Notes under the pieces: generated by a model
The model's database searches: none
What the model saw: the letters and a program-made list of their open reading frames with translations, nothing else
What the model was told of the DNA's origin: nothing
Program-made: the position numbers and the translations under genes
Shown: piece after piece, positions 25,482 through 33,958 of the stretch
Position numbering within the stretch: position 1 is the first letter of the stretch
Layout: the number at the start of each line of letters is the position of its first letter
Source of the DNA: Fictibacillus sp. BK138
GTDB taxonomy: Bacteria > Bacillota > Bacilli > Bacillales > Fictibacillaceae
Direction of reading: 5' to 3'
DNA: 64,000 nucleotides
Assembly: GCF_004216955.1 (NCBI RefSeq)
Contig: NZ_SGXL01000001.1
Span: 3,106,061 to 3,170,060, forward strand

Positions 25482-25499
25482 CGTTTTTATAGCGTTATT
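25482..25499. promoter_or_regulatory. Putative paa-type operator, paaK promoter
   Basis: ACGTTTTTATAGCGTTAT, 62-79 bases before the paaK ATG, in the same orientation relative to the gene as the other two copies. It is preceded by TATG, as in the inverted AACGTCATA near paaA. Confidence 0.6.
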
Positions 25500-25606
25500 A
25501 AATATTTGTGTAATGTAATTTATTTTAAGCTTATCATTTATATTAATTTTCTGTCAAATGATTTTGAGTGTTGAAGCGGCTGGTTATGAAGCTGTAAACA
25601 CTCTCG

Positions 25607-25750
25607 TTTCACGGTACATGTTCTTTTATTTATTACACGTTCACCGGATAGAATCTCATTTTAGCTGGTAAACACGTACTTCCCGCCTGTACATAGCTTA
25701 TTTTCGCCTATAAAACCCCCATTTCCGCCGCATTACACCTTACTTTCGCC
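25607..25750. repeat. Head element plus phased array B1 (6 units, exact 21-bp period)
   Basis: A 35-bp head (25607-25641; core ATTTATTACACGTTC) also occurs near 36.97 and 60.45 kb. It is followed by six GCC-type units aligned at 25643, 25664, 25685, 25706, 25727 and 25748, each exactly 21 bp apart. Core sequences drift (ACC, GCT, GCC) while the period is exact; spacers are AT-rich and unrelated. Function unknown. Confidence 0.75.
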
Positions 25751-25794
25751 CGCTTGACCCAATACAGATCATGATATCTATTCGTTTTTTTCTT

Positions 25795-25892
25795 CACCGA
25801 ACAAATATTAAAGCTGACCGAACAAAAATCGGCTATGACCGTACAAAAAGTTCGTGTGACCGCACAAAAAAAGTTGTTCACCGAACAAAAAC
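25795..25892. repeat. Phased array B2 (5 units, exact 21-bp period)
   Basis: ACCGNACAAAA units begin at 25796, 25817, 25838, 25859 and 25880, exactly 21 bp apart. The open frames across it read as heptad-like peptide repeats only because 21 is a multiple of three. With B1 it fills the 556-bp gap between paaK and lplJ apart from the paaK promoter and the lplJ terminator. Confidence 0.85.
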
Positions 25893-25932
25893 GGTTTTCC
25901 CCATTTCCTCCAATCACGAAATTCTCTCCATA

Positions 25933-25962
25933 TAAAAAAACCGCCCTCAAAAAGGCGGTTTT
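25933..25962 (-). terminator. Terminator of lplJ
   Basis: AAAACCGCC (25937-25945) pairs with GGCGGTTTT (25954-25962), with a T-run on the minus strand. Confidence 0.85.
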
Positions 25963-25976
25963 CACAATATTATCTA

Positions 25977-26966
25977 TTAATATAGAAGATCTAGAAATTC
26001 CTGACGTGAAACATTACCAAAATAGTGCTGCAGATCGATATCTTCCAGTACTTTTTCAATTTCTTCGCGATCATAGCGTATACCGTTCAGCTTATTCTCG
26101 ATATCTGATACATCACCTACACCGAAGAAGTCCCCAAAAATCTTACTTTCCTGGATAATCCCTTTTACGATGTGAAGGCGGATATCAATTGAACCTGCGG
26201 CAAAACGATTAGATAATTCAACGTTAAACTTCGGCGACTTCCCGTAGTTCCAATCCCAGTTCGCGTAACGCTCTCTAGAGATTTTACGGATCTCAGTCCA
26301 GTCACTTTCCGTTAATTCGTATTTTGGAACCGAATCAAACGCTTCAAACAAGTAAGTAAGAAGTGTTTCTTTAAATTCTTCCATCGTCATGTCTTCGTCC
26401 AAGTGCTCACGAATATTCGTAACACGGCTGCGGATTGACTTGATGCCTTTTGATTCAATCTTGTCCATACGTACGTTCAGAGCCGATACTACATTTTCGA
26501 TCTCCGAATCAAACAATAATGTTCCGTGGCTGAACATACGCCCTTTTGTTGAGAACTGAGCATTGCCCGAAATTTTCTTGCCCTCAGCCAAAATATCATT
26601 ACGTCCGCTTAATTCAGCATTTACACCTAATTTTTTCAACGCTTTTACTACAGGGTCAGTGAACTTCTTAAAATCATGAAAAGAGTTTCCGTCATCCTTT
26701 GTGATAAAGCTGAAGTTTAGATTTCCAAGGTCATGGTAAACAGCTCCGCCTCCAGATAAACGGCGAACTACATGAATTCCTTGATCACGCACGTACTCGG
26801 CGTTGATCTCTTCAACCGTGTTTTGGTTCTTGCCGATGATGATGGATGGTTCATTTATATAAAAAAGCAAATACGTTTCATTGATGTCCAAATGCTTCAA
26901 AGCGAATTCTTCTATCGCCAAATTCACTCTTGGGTCTGTAATATTTTCATTATCAATAAAAAGCAT
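25977..26966 (-). CDS. lplJ: Lipoate-protein ligase
   Basis: The 329-residue protein is a LplA/LplJ-type ligase: RRLSGGGAVYHDLGN lipoate-binding loop (about 70-84), the catalytic lysine segment GKKISGNAQF (about 129) and a C-terminal accessory domain. It activates free lipoate with ATP and transfers it to E2 and GcvH, so it can lipoylate the E2 encoded at 3.5 kb. The pairing with yhfI is the conserved Bacillus order, so its position is not specially tied to the catabolic island. Confidence 0.92.
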   Translation of the reverse strand: MLFIDNENITDPRVNLAIEEFALKHLDINETYLLFYINEPSIIIGKNQNTVEEINAEYVRDQGIHVVRRLSGGGAVYHDLGNLNFSFITKDDGNSFHDFKKFTDPVVKALKKLGVNAELSGRNDILAEGKKISGNAQFSTKGRMFSHGTLLFDSEIENVVSALNVRMDKIESKGIKSIRSRVTNIREHLDEDMTMEEFKETLLTYLFEAFDSVPKYELTESDWTEIRKISRERYANWDWNYGKSPKFNVELSNRFAAGSIDIRLHIVKGIIQESKIFGDFFGVGDVSDIENKLNGIRYDREEIEKVLEDIDLQHYFGNVSRQEFLDLLY

Positions 26967-26993
26967 AGTTTTCTCCTCTTTCAGTCCCTATCT

Positions 26994-27728
26994 TTAAGCT
27001 CCCCAAGTCCAGCCGGATGAGGCAAGCTCCACTTTATTGTTATACACCTCTTTTGCCTCCGTGACAAGCTGTGATAACTGACCAAAATGAGGAAGATGTG
27101 TGAGCAGCAGCTCGCGGACTTCTGATAGCTGTGCAAGATTCCCGCAATCTTCAGAAGTCATGTGGCCAGGACCGCTTCCATCCATTCCCTTATAAAAGTT
27201 GCATTCTGCAATAAGAAGATCTGCATTCCGGCTGAAAGGTACTAGTTCAGGAATAAGAGCCGTGTCTGCGGTATAAACGATCGTATCTTTCCCATTTGTT
27301 ATACGCATCGCATAACAAACGGCTGCATGCTTCGTCAGCTGAAACGTAATCGTAAACGGACCCACTTTTAATTCACCTGAAGGATCATACGCAATCCCTT
27401 TTGTATGTGTCCCGTGCGTTAATGACTGAAAACTGTCTTCATCTTGGTTATGGCCATAGATCGGCAGCGTCTGCATCCCTTCCTGCAAAAAAGACTGAAT
27501 AAGACGAGCGTATTGAAGCACTCCAATATCCGCCACATGGTCAGCATGGTAATGAGAAACTACAACCGCATCCAGCTCTTCAGGTTTTATGTATTTTTGC
27601 AGCTGGGCAAGTACACCGCTTCCGCAATCTATAAGCAGATTAAAGCCATCGCTTTGTAAAAGATAGCCGGATGTCGCTTCCCCTGCCCCAGGATATCCAC
27701 CCCAGTAGCCTAAAACAGTAAGTTTCAT
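26994..27728 (-). CDS. yhfI: MBL-fold metal-dependent hydrolase YhfI
   Basis: The 244-residue protein has the zinc-binding signature SHYHADHVADIG (HxHxDH), a later CGN-containing loop and a terminal LTHLPHFG histidine. It resembles RNase Z/phosphodiesterase-like beta-lactamase folds; the substrate is unknown. The start at 27728 follows GGAGG by eight bases, whereas the longer frame to 27749 begins inside that leader. It is adjacent to lplJ as in B. subtilis. Confidence 0.87.
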   Translation of the reverse strand: MKLTVLGYWGGYPGAGEATSGYLLQSDGFNLLIDCGSGVLAQLQKYIKPEELDAVVVSHYHADHVADIGVLQYARLIQSFLQEGMQTLPIYGHNQDEDSFQSLTHGTHTKGIAYDPSGELKVGPFTITFQLTKHAAVCYAMRITNGKDTIVYTADTALIPELVPFSRNADLLIAECNFYKGMDGSGPGHMTSEDCGNLAQLSEVRELLLTHLPHFGQLSQLVTEAKEVYNNKVELASSGWTWGA

Positions 27729-27797
27729 GTGAATTTCCTCCGATTTCATTAGATATCTTTAGATTATCAGAATCAAGTTTAGTCTTCCATTTTACAA

Positions 27798-27826
27798 AAT
27801 AAAAAACACCGAAAAATTCGGTGTTT
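27798..27826 (-). terminator. Terminator of the ymaF gene
   Basis: AAACACCGA (27804-27812) pairs with TCGGTGTTT (27818-27826). Confidence 0.85.
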
Positions 27827-27843
27827 CCTTATCTAATATGCAC

Positions 27844-28176
27844 TTATGAACCAGATACATTTTTCCCTGTCCAGCCTGTGTACTGATGTGTGTGTCCGTC
27901 ATTAAACGTAGTCGTCCCGCTTATCATATGATAATGTGTTCCATCCGCTGTATAAATTGGAGGTCCAGACGTACCCGAGAAGCGATGAACATGACCGTCG
28001 TCAAAAGTTGTAGTTCCCTGGTAAGTATGAACATGGCCCATCGTGCCATTTGCTGGACTGGTCACCCCTTGAACAGTATGGGAATGTCCATCATTTACCG
28101 ACGTCTGAGTAGAATATTGATGAACATGCACGTTTCTCCCCATCCATTTTATTTGTTCAATATCATGATCGTGCAC
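27844..28176 (-). CDS. ymaF: YmaF family histidine-rich repeat protein
   Basis: The 110-residue protein is built from five to six short repeats of the form (N/D)DGHxHxxxG, for example NDGHSHTVQG, FDDGHVHRFSG and FNDGHTHQYTG, giving about 15 histidines. The pattern suggests metal binding or a beta-solenoid-like fold. No signal peptide is visible. The GTG at 28176 is six bases after AAAGGAGGG; an in-frame ATG at 28206 lies upstream of that site. YmaF has no established function. Confidence 0.8.
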   Translation of the reverse strand: MHDHDIEQIKWMGRNVHVHQYSTQTSVNDGHSHTVQGVTSPANGTMGHVHTYQGTTTFDDGHVHRFSGTSGPPIYTADGTHYHMISGTTTFNDGHTHQYTGWTGKNVSGS

Positions 28177-28246
28177 AAAACTCCCTCCTTTCTTAATTTT
28201 TATCATTCATATTTCTATGTTTGTGTTTTCAAAAAATACATAATAA

Positions 28247-28288
28247 GAAACCCTGCAGCTAATTTAAACTGCAGGGTTTCTCAAAAAA
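28247..28288 (-). terminator. Terminator of the sugar ABC transporter operon
   Basis: GAAACCCTGCAG (28247-28258) pairs perfectly with CTGCAGGGTTTC (28269-28280). Confidence 0.88.
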
Positions 28289-28293
28289 GACTT

Positions 28294-29121
28294 CTATTCT
28301 TTTACCGCACCTGATGTCAGTCCGGATACGATCTTTCGCTGGAAAGCTAAAACCATTATTACAAGTGGCACCGTTACAATAACTGTTGCAGCCGTAACTT
28401 CACCCCACGGAATCGTGAACTGACCTTCAAACATCGCGATACCGACCGGAACGGTTTTGTAGGCATCATCCGTGTTGATCGTTAACGCAAACAGGAATTC
28501 GTTCCATGCTGAGATAAACACAAGGATCGCTGTTGTGAAGATCCCTGGAATTGCCAGCGGCAGGATGACTCTCCAATACGTTTGCATCAGTGATGCCCCG
28601 TCCATTTTCGCTGCTTCCTCAAGGTCAAACGGAATCTTGCGGAAGAACGTTACCAATAACCAGATTGAAAGCGGCAGTGTAAACGTTGTATATGGAATGA
28701 TCAAACCAAGATAGCTGTTCGTCAATCCAAGATTTTTTAACACGATATAGATCGGTGAAATCGTTGCAATCTGAGGAAACATCGAAACTGAAAGCACTAA
28801 TCCTAAAATAAATGTTTTCCCTTTAAACTTTAAGCGTGCGATCGCATACGCTGCAAAACTTGCTACAAGAACGGCATAGACTGTTGTAATTGTGGAAACG
28901 ACCAAGCTGTTCCACAGGTATTTTAAGAAAGGATAATTCACAAATACAGATTCGTAATTTTCAAGTGTCATATTATCCGTAAACGGTATGAACGCACGAT
29001 CGCCAAACAGCTCGGCAACCGGTTTAATCGAACTTGCCAGTACCCATAAAAACGGAAACATGACAAGGAAGACAAACAATGCTAGAAATACATAAAACAT
29101 TGGACCCGCTTTTTTGTTCAT
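28294..29121 (-). CDS. Carbohydrate ABC transporter permease (MalG type)
   Basis: The 275-residue inner membrane permease has six predicted helices and the ATPase-contacting EAA motif (EEAAKMDGASLMQTYWRVILPL region, about 185-205). It is the last gene of a regulator-binding protein-permease-permease operon. No ATPase gene is present, so a shared MsmX-type ATPase encoded elsewhere is likely. The sugar is not identifiable from the sequence. Confidence 0.9.
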   Translation of the reverse strand: MNKKAGPMFYVFLALFVFLVMFPFLWVLASSIKPVAELFGDRAFIPFTDNMTLENYESVFVNYPFLKYLWNSLVVSTITTVYAVLVASFAAYAIARLKFKGKTFILGLVLSVSMFPQIATISPIYIVLKNLGLTNSYLGLIIPYTTFTLPLSIWLLVTFFRKIPFDLEEAAKMDGASLMQTYWRVILPLAIPGIFTTAILVFISAWNEFLFALTINTDDAYKTVPVGIAMFEGQFTIPWGEVTAATVIVTVPLVIMVLAFQRKIVSGLTSGAVKE

Positions 29122-29150
29122 TTCCTACTCACTCCTTATGTGTTCCGTTT

Positions 29151-30494
29151 TTACTTATCATTTAAAAGATCACGGCCTAAGAATTTAATGTAGATCATTG
29201 AAATAATCGCTACACAGATAAACACAATGACGGACAACGCCGAACCTTCGCCGAAATTGGTTTGTGCAAACATAACTTTATAAGCTAATATGGAGATCGT
29301 TTCCGTAGAGTTTGCCGGACCTCCGCCTGTTAGAACATAGATCAAGTCAAATACACGGAACGCATCCAGTGTTCGGAAAAGTAAAGCAACAAGAATGCTA
29401 GATTTTAATAATGGCAATGTGATTTTCAAGAACTGCTTCCACTTACTCGCTCCATCAATCGCTGCTGCTTCATAAAGCGAACTCGGGATCGTCTGCAATC
29501 CAGCAAGCAATAGCAACGCCATATAAGGTGTCGTTTTCCATACATCCGCAAAAATAACTGAGAACATAGCACCATTGCTGCTTGTTAACAAATCGGTCAT
29601 TCGATCAAAAAGACCAATGCTCTCAAAAGCCTTCGCTACAATCCCGTTTTGTCCATCATATAAGTACTTCCACATGAACGCCGAAACAGCTGTCGGAATG
29701 GCCCATGGTATGAGGATGGTTGCACGGACAAGCCCTCTTCCAAAGAACGCCTTGTTAATCAGGATTGCGATTGCAAGACCGATCACAAGCTCGATGAAAA
29801 CAGAAATAACGGTAAAGACCGTAGTATTTGAGATTGCCTTCCACATACGACCGTCAGATAAATTTTCTTTATAGTGTTTAAGCCCGATAAAGTTCGGAGT
29901 GATGACAGAATCACTTAATGAAGATGATAAGCCGATCACATCATCAGGGTTTTTCAGTTCACCTTTCAACTCCCGAACACGGTCTGTTGTTTCATCTACC
30001 GTTTTTTCAAGGTCAAGAGCTACATCCTTGTCCAGCTCAGCAACAGCAAGATCCTCACTGACAGGCTTCATGACCATGAGCTTTTCATCAACCTGCTTGT
30101 ATTTTTCTTTCAGTTCGCTGTCTTTCTGTAACTCTGAATCTATTTTTTCAAGATCAGCCTGTATTGCTTCAAGCTCTTCTTTCGTTTTCCCAGAAGCTTC
30201 TCCTATCTCTTCATCCAGTGTATTCATTAAAAAAGGATAGTTATCCAAATAAGTTTGGAGGTTCACACTGTATGAAGTATGAGCTTCTGATTTACCTGGA
30301 TTGTTCAGCCTCAAGTCAAACATGCTGTAATAAAAAGATTGGAAAACTGGCCAAATCGCAATGACAAAAATAAGAATCATGGCAGGTGCAATAAGGAAAT
30401 AGCCGAGCGAACGTTCAGACAGTTTCTTTTTGTTCTTCGTTTTCGTTTTTGCGTTAATAGGTTTTGGATGATTAGGCATCAAATTAGGTTTCAA
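29151..30494 (-). CDS. Carbohydrate ABC transporter permease (MalF type) with a long charged extracellular insert
   Basis: The 447-residue permease has the usual MalF core and EAA motif (EAAAIDGASKWKQFLKITLPL, about 325-345). It also carries about 130-150 extra residues between TM1 and TM2, rich in Glu, Lys and Asp and coiled-coil-like (ELEAIQADLEKIDSELQ; LDLEKTVDETTDRVRELKG). Ordinary Gram-positive members are near 300 residues. The start is the TTG at 30494 after AAGGAG; the frame continues upstream to 30560 without a site. A large hairpin separates it from the binding-protein gene. Confidence 0.88.
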   Translation of the reverse strand: MKPNLMPNHPKPINAKTKTKNKKKLSERSLGYFLIAPAMILIFVIAIWPVFQSFYYSMFDLRLNNPGKSEAHTSYSVNLQTYLDNYPFLMNTLDEEIGEASGKTKEELEAIQADLEKIDSELQKDSELKEKYKQVDEKLMVMKPVSEDLAVAELDKDVALDLEKTVDETTDRVRELKGELKNPDDVIGLSSSLSDSVITPNFIGLKHYKENLSDGRMWKAISNTTVFTVISVFIELVIGLAIAILINKAFFGRGLVRATILIPWAIPTAVSAFMWKYLYDGQNGIVAKAFESIGLFDRMTDLLTSSNGAMFSVIFADVWKTTPYMALLLLAGLQTIPSSLYEAAAIDGASKWKQFLKITLPLLKSSILVALLFRTLDAFRVFDLIYVLTGGGPANSTETISILAYKVMFAQTNFGEGSALSVIVFICVAIISMIYIKFLGRDLLNDK

Positions 30495-30583
30495 AAGGGT
30501 CAGCTCCTTGCTTTTCGAATGCAATCGACGGACGGGCGCTGTAACGTCCATCCATTTCACTCTTATGGAATCGATACCAGTTA

Positions 30584-30631
30584 TTGAGAAAAGGGTGCCT
30601 TCTATGCAGAAGGCTGACCCCTATTTCTCAA
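30584..30631 (-). promoter_or_regulatory. Hairpin between the binding-protein and permease genes
   Basis: TTGAGAAA (30584-30591) pairs with TTTCTCAA (30624-30631), and inside it GGGTGCCTTCT pairs with AGAAGGCTGACCC. There is no T-run, so it is probably a 3'-end stabiliser or partial attenuator that keeps binding-protein mRNA in excess over permease mRNA. Confidence 0.65.
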
Positions 30632-30634
30632 AAA

Positions 30635-31936
30635 TTACTTCTCAAGCTTTTCTGAAATTTCTTTTTGCATATTCTTTGCAGCTTCTTCAGGTGTTATCTT
30701 TTTAGCGATCGCTTGAGATACCTGAACTTGGATGATGTCAGAAATCTCTGGATAGTTCGGTGCTACAGGACGAGAAACCGCCGCTTCAAGAGCTTTTACA
30801 AATCCTTCATCTTTGTAGTAAGGATTTGCTTTTAGAATTTCTTCATCTTCATAAAGAGAAAGAATCGTTGGTGCATGTCCGCCTTTGATTGCATCGATCT
30901 TCTGTCCTTCTTCACCAGCCATAAAGCTTAAGAACTTCCATGCTTCTTCAGGATGCTTCGTGTTCTTGTTGATACCAGCCATCCATCCGCCAAGTGTTGC
31001 TGCAGAACCTGCATCTCCAGCCGGAAGTGGAGCAGCTGCTACCTTACCTACGATCTTCGATTGCTTCTCATCGTTTGCCAGTGCATATTGATAAGGCCAG
31101 TTACGAATCAGACCTGCTTGACCGTTGATGAATGCTGTATGAGATTCAGGCTCAGCAAAAGTTGTGATGTTTTGTGGCACAACGTCAGAGTTTACGATCT
31201 CAACAAGCTTAGAGATCCCTTTGATCGATTCTGGGGAATCTACTTTTACTTCTCCATTTTCGTCAATGATTTCTCCGCCGTAAGAAGCGATGAATTCAAC
31301 AGCGTTACATACAAGACCTTCATATTGCTTAGCTTGCATCAAGTAACCGAACTGTGTTCCGCCTTGACCTTTTGTTTCTTTCGCCTTCGCTAAAAGTTCA
31401 TCCCACGTTTTTGGAACTTCACCTTCAGGAACTAAGTCAGTACGGTAGAACAGCATTCCCGCATCGATGAACTTAGGAAGTGCCCATTGCTTGCCTTTGA
31501 ACTTCGCAGCACTGATTGCCCCTTCGTTATAAGCGCCAAGATCAACACTGTCTTTTTCGATAAAACGATCCAGTGGCATCAAGAAACCTGCTTGTGCAAA
31601 TTCAGCTGGCCAGATAACATCGAGGTCAATTACATCAATCTCATCTGAATTTGCGTTAAAAGATGTTACATATTGATCATGCTGTTTACCTGTATCAGCT
31701 GGCATCTCTTTAAACTCTACGTCAATGTTAGGGTATTTTTTTTCAAAAGCTTCCACCATTGCTGTAGTCCCTTGTGTATCATCCTTACCACGCGCATAAA
31801 CGATTTTTACTTTTTCGTCTTTATCTCCGCCGCCAGAATTGCTGCTGCCTTCCTCTTTGTCTGAGCAAGCTGCAAGCACAAGTGAAAGCGCAAGTGAAGT
31901 CGAAATCACTTTTGAAATCTTCTTAAGCTTTTTCAT
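30635..31936 (-). CDS. Sugar ABC transporter substrate-binding lipoprotein
   Basis: The 433-residue family-1 solute-binding protein begins with a lipoprotein signal ending in the lipobox LVLAAC (lipidated Cys24) followed by a Ser/Gly/Asp linker. The mature part has the bilobed MalE-like pattern (FLMPLDRFIEKDSVDLG; GWMAGINKNTKHPEEAWKFL). It delivers a sugar to the two permeases encoded downstream. A cre/LacI-type operator lies at 31963-31976 in its leader. Confidence 0.9.
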   Translation of the reverse strand: MKKLKKISKVISTSLALSLVLAACSDKEEGSSNSGGGDKDEKVKIVYARGKDDTQGTTAMVEAFEKKYPNIDVEFKEMPADTGKQHDQYVTSFNANSDEIDVIDLDVIWPAEFAQAGFLMPLDRFIEKDSVDLGAYNEGAISAAKFKGKQWALPKFIDAGMLFYRTDLVPEGEVPKTWDELLAKAKETKGQGGTQFGYLMQAKQYEGLVCNAVEFIASYGGEIIDENGEVKVDSPESIKGISKLVEIVNSDVVPQNITTFAEPESHTAFINGQAGLIRNWPYQYALANDEKQSKIVGKVAAAPLPAGDAGSAATLGGWMAGINKNTKHPEEAWKFLSFMAGEEGQKIDAIKGGHAPTILSLYEDEEILKANPYYKDEGFVKALEAAVSRPVAPNYPEISDIIQVQVSQAIAKKITPEEAAKNMQKEISEKLEK

Positions 31937-31962
31937 AGTTATATCCCCCTACTCTCCTGTTT

Positions 31963-31976
31963 TGTAAACGATTTCA
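31963..31976. promoter_or_regulatory. LacI-family operator / cre-like site before the binding-protein gene
   Basis: TGTAAACGATTTCA fits the cre consensus TGWNANCGNTNWCA. It lies 27-40 bases before the ATG. The same pattern recurs before the LacI-family gene (33008-33021), so the local regulator is a likely ligand; CcpA is the alternative. Confidence 0.65.
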
Positions 31977-31982
31977 TTTTTG

Positions 31983-32969
31983 TTATGTGGAAGAACGCTG
32001 AATCAGATTCAAAGGTAAAATGACTTCTTTTCTAACAGATGTCCTCTTTGACCTAATTGATTCAATCATTAATTCCATCGCCTGCCGGGCAATCGTCTCA
32101 ATCGGCTGTTCGACAGTAGTCAATTCCATCAATTCTGCTAGAGGCTGATTATCAAATCCAATAACGGCAAGATCTTCAGGCACCTTCCACCCCGCATCAG
32201 ATGCAGCCTTTACAATTCCTGCAGCCACCTCATCACTTCCCGTAAAAAGTGCTTGAGGCGGATCAGAGAGTTGCTTCAATGCTTCAAATGTATTCTTTCC
32301 GTCTTGCACACTGTAAGCACCACCGAAAAACCATTCATCCTTCATCTGAAGTCCCGCTTCATTCACTGCCTTCAAAAACCCGATTCTTCTGTCATGCGCA
32401 ACTCTTGAACTCTTATGATCTCCCGTACAATACCCAAGCTTTGTATATCCCTTTTCGATCAAATGCTTCGTTCCTATGTAGCCGCCTTCGATCTGGTCTA
32501 AAAAAACAAGGGGAACTTGTGCCGAGTCAGAGTATTCGTTGCAAACAACAATAGGACCATATGCCAAATAGGGTTCTATCTCACTCCAGTCATTTTCGAT
32601 CGAAGTCAGGATCAAACCATCTACCTGCTTTGTTTTTAAAAGCTCCAAAAAGTTGCGCTCTTGTTCCTTTTTATAGCGTGTCTGACACAAAATCAGCTGA
32701 TAGCCTTTCTTAGCTGCCTCTTTTTCCATCACTTCAACTAAATGACTGAAAAAGGGATTCGTGATACGCGGAACATAGACGGCAATCGTTTCTGTTTGCT
32801 GTCTTCGCAGTCTTCTTGCTGATGAATTAGGTACATAGTTGAGTTGTTGCATAGCTTTTGACACAAGCCGCTTTTTTTCTTCTGTAACATACGGATGCTC
32901 GTTGATCACCCTTGAAACAGTCGTGCGGGACAGCCCTGCCAATTTCGCCACATCTTGAATGGTTGCCAT
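31983..32969 (-). CDS. LacI family transcriptional regulator
   Basis: The 328-residue repressor has the N-terminal HTH (MATIQDVAKLAGLSRTTVSR, 1-20), hinge region and a periplasmic-binding-protein-like effector domain. It lies directly upstream of the sugar transporter operon and should repress it until the sugar binds. The start at 32969 follows AGAGGAGA; the long upstream open frame (to 33119) includes the operator and lacks homology. Confidence 0.9.
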   Translation of the reverse strand: MATIQDVAKLAGLSRTTVSRVINEHPYVTEEKKRLVSKAMQQLNYVPNSSARRLRRQQTETIAVYVPRITNPFFSHLVEVMEKEAAKKGYQLILCQTRYKKEQERNFLELLKTKQVDGLILTSIENDWSEIEPYLAYGPIVVCNEYSDSAQVPLVFLDQIEGGYIGTKHLIEKGYTKLGYCTGDHKSSRVAHDRRIGFLKAVNEAGLQMKDEWFFGGAYSVQDGKNTFEALKQLSDPPQALFTGSDEVAAGIVKAASDAGWKVPEDLAVIGFDNQPLAELMELTTVEQPIETIARQAMELMIESIRSKRTSVRKEVILPLNLIQRSST

Positions 32970-33007
32970 CAGATTCTCCTCTTTAAAACTTTCTGGAATC
33001 GAAATCA

Positions 33008-33021
33008 TGAAATCGTTTTCA
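33008..33021. promoter_or_regulatory. LacI-family operator / cre-like site before the LacI gene
   Basis: TGAAATCGTTTTCA fits the cre consensus and matches the site before the binding-protein gene, suggesting autoregulation. Confidence 0.65.
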
Positions 33022-33172
33022 TACTCAGAGTATAGTTCAACTTTTATCTGTAGGTCAATGCCTTTTTCAGAAAGTTTTGTAATTAAAGATTGAATGAAGC
33101 AGGAGTTTAATCGAAACAAACGAACTTATGATAAAATACATAAACGATTAGTTACATGAAAGGAGCCGGAAC

Positions 33173-33895
33173 ATGATTAAAGTAAAAAACCTAAAGAAGT
33201 CCTTCGGCGATCTCGAAGTACTCAAGGACATCAACGCTGAAATAAAACCACAAGAAGTAGTATGTGTGATCGGTCCTTCTGGCTCAGGAAAGAGTACTTT
33301 TCTCCGCTGCATCAATAAACTGGAGGAAATTACAGGCGGGCAAGTTTTAGTAGATGGAACAGATATCACTGATTCCAAAACAAATATCAATAAGATCCGG
33401 GAAGATGTCGGCATGGTATTTCAGCAGTTTAACCTCTTTCCCCATAAAACCGTACTCGAAAACGTTACACTTGCTCCTCTAAAAGTAAGGAATGCAAACA
33501 AAGAAGAAGCTAAAGACAAGGCACTGAAACTGCTCGCAAAAGTTGGGTTGCAAGATAAAGCGAACGCCTACCCTTCCCAATTGAGCGGAGGGCAAAAACA
33601 GCGGGTCGCGATTGCACGCGCACTGGCAATGGACCCGAAAATCATGCTTTTTGATGAACCGACTTCCGCACTAGATCCAGAGATGGTCGGTGAAGTTTTA
33701 GAAGTTATGAAAGATCTCGCTCGGGAAGGAATGACGATGGTCGTTGTAACTCACGAAATGGGCTTTGCTCGTGAAGTTGGAGACCGGGTGATCTTCATGG
33801 ACGGCGGGTACATCGTCGAGGAAAACGTTCCTTCAGAATTGTTTGGTGACCCTAAACACGAACGGACTAAGCTGTTTCTAAGTAAAGTGTTATAA
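33173..33895 (+). CDS. Polar amino acid ABC transporter ATP-binding protein (GlnQ type), orphan
   Basis: The 240-residue ATPase has Walker [10 protein letters not shown], the signature LSGGQKQRV and Walker [15 protein letters not shown], with the GlnQ/HisP-type ending. It should energise a polar amino acid importer, but no permease or binding protein is adjacent. It either works with components elsewhere or is left from a broken operon. AAAGGAGCC precedes the ATG. Confidence 0.9.
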   Translation: MIKVKNLKKSFGDLEVLKDINAEIKPQEVVCVIGPSGSGKSTFLRCINKLEEITGGQVLVDGTDITDSKTNINKIREDVGMVFQQFNLFPHKTVLENVTLAPLKVRNANKEEAKDKALKLLAKVGLQDKANAYPSQLSGGQKQRVAIARALAMDPKIMLFDEPTSALDPEMVGEVLEVMKDLAREGMTMVVVTHEMGFAREVGDRVIFMDGGYIVEENVPSELFGDPKHERTKLFLSKVL

Positions 33896-33903
33896 AGCGT
33901 AAT

Positions 33904-33945
33904 AAAGCTAGCGATTCCAAGAGTGGATCCGCTAGCTTTTTTATA
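33904..33945 (+). terminator. Terminator of the orphan ATPase gene
   Basis: AAAGCTAGC (33904-33912) pairs with GCTAGCTTT (33931-33939), with inner pairing, followed by TTTTTAT. Confidence 0.88.
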
Positions 33946-33958
33946 TGTTTTTGTCGAA

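Noticed and set aside
25708-25965. Open frame encoding a Cys-rich heptad-like peptide repeat
   Set aside because: It is a by-product of array B2, whose 21-bp period keeps frame; other arrays shift frame, and there is no ribosome site.
25977-26966. lplJ as part of the phenylalanine catabolic island
   Set aside because: It is paired with yhfI in the conserved Bacillus order, so proximity to the E2 gene is not evidence of a special link.
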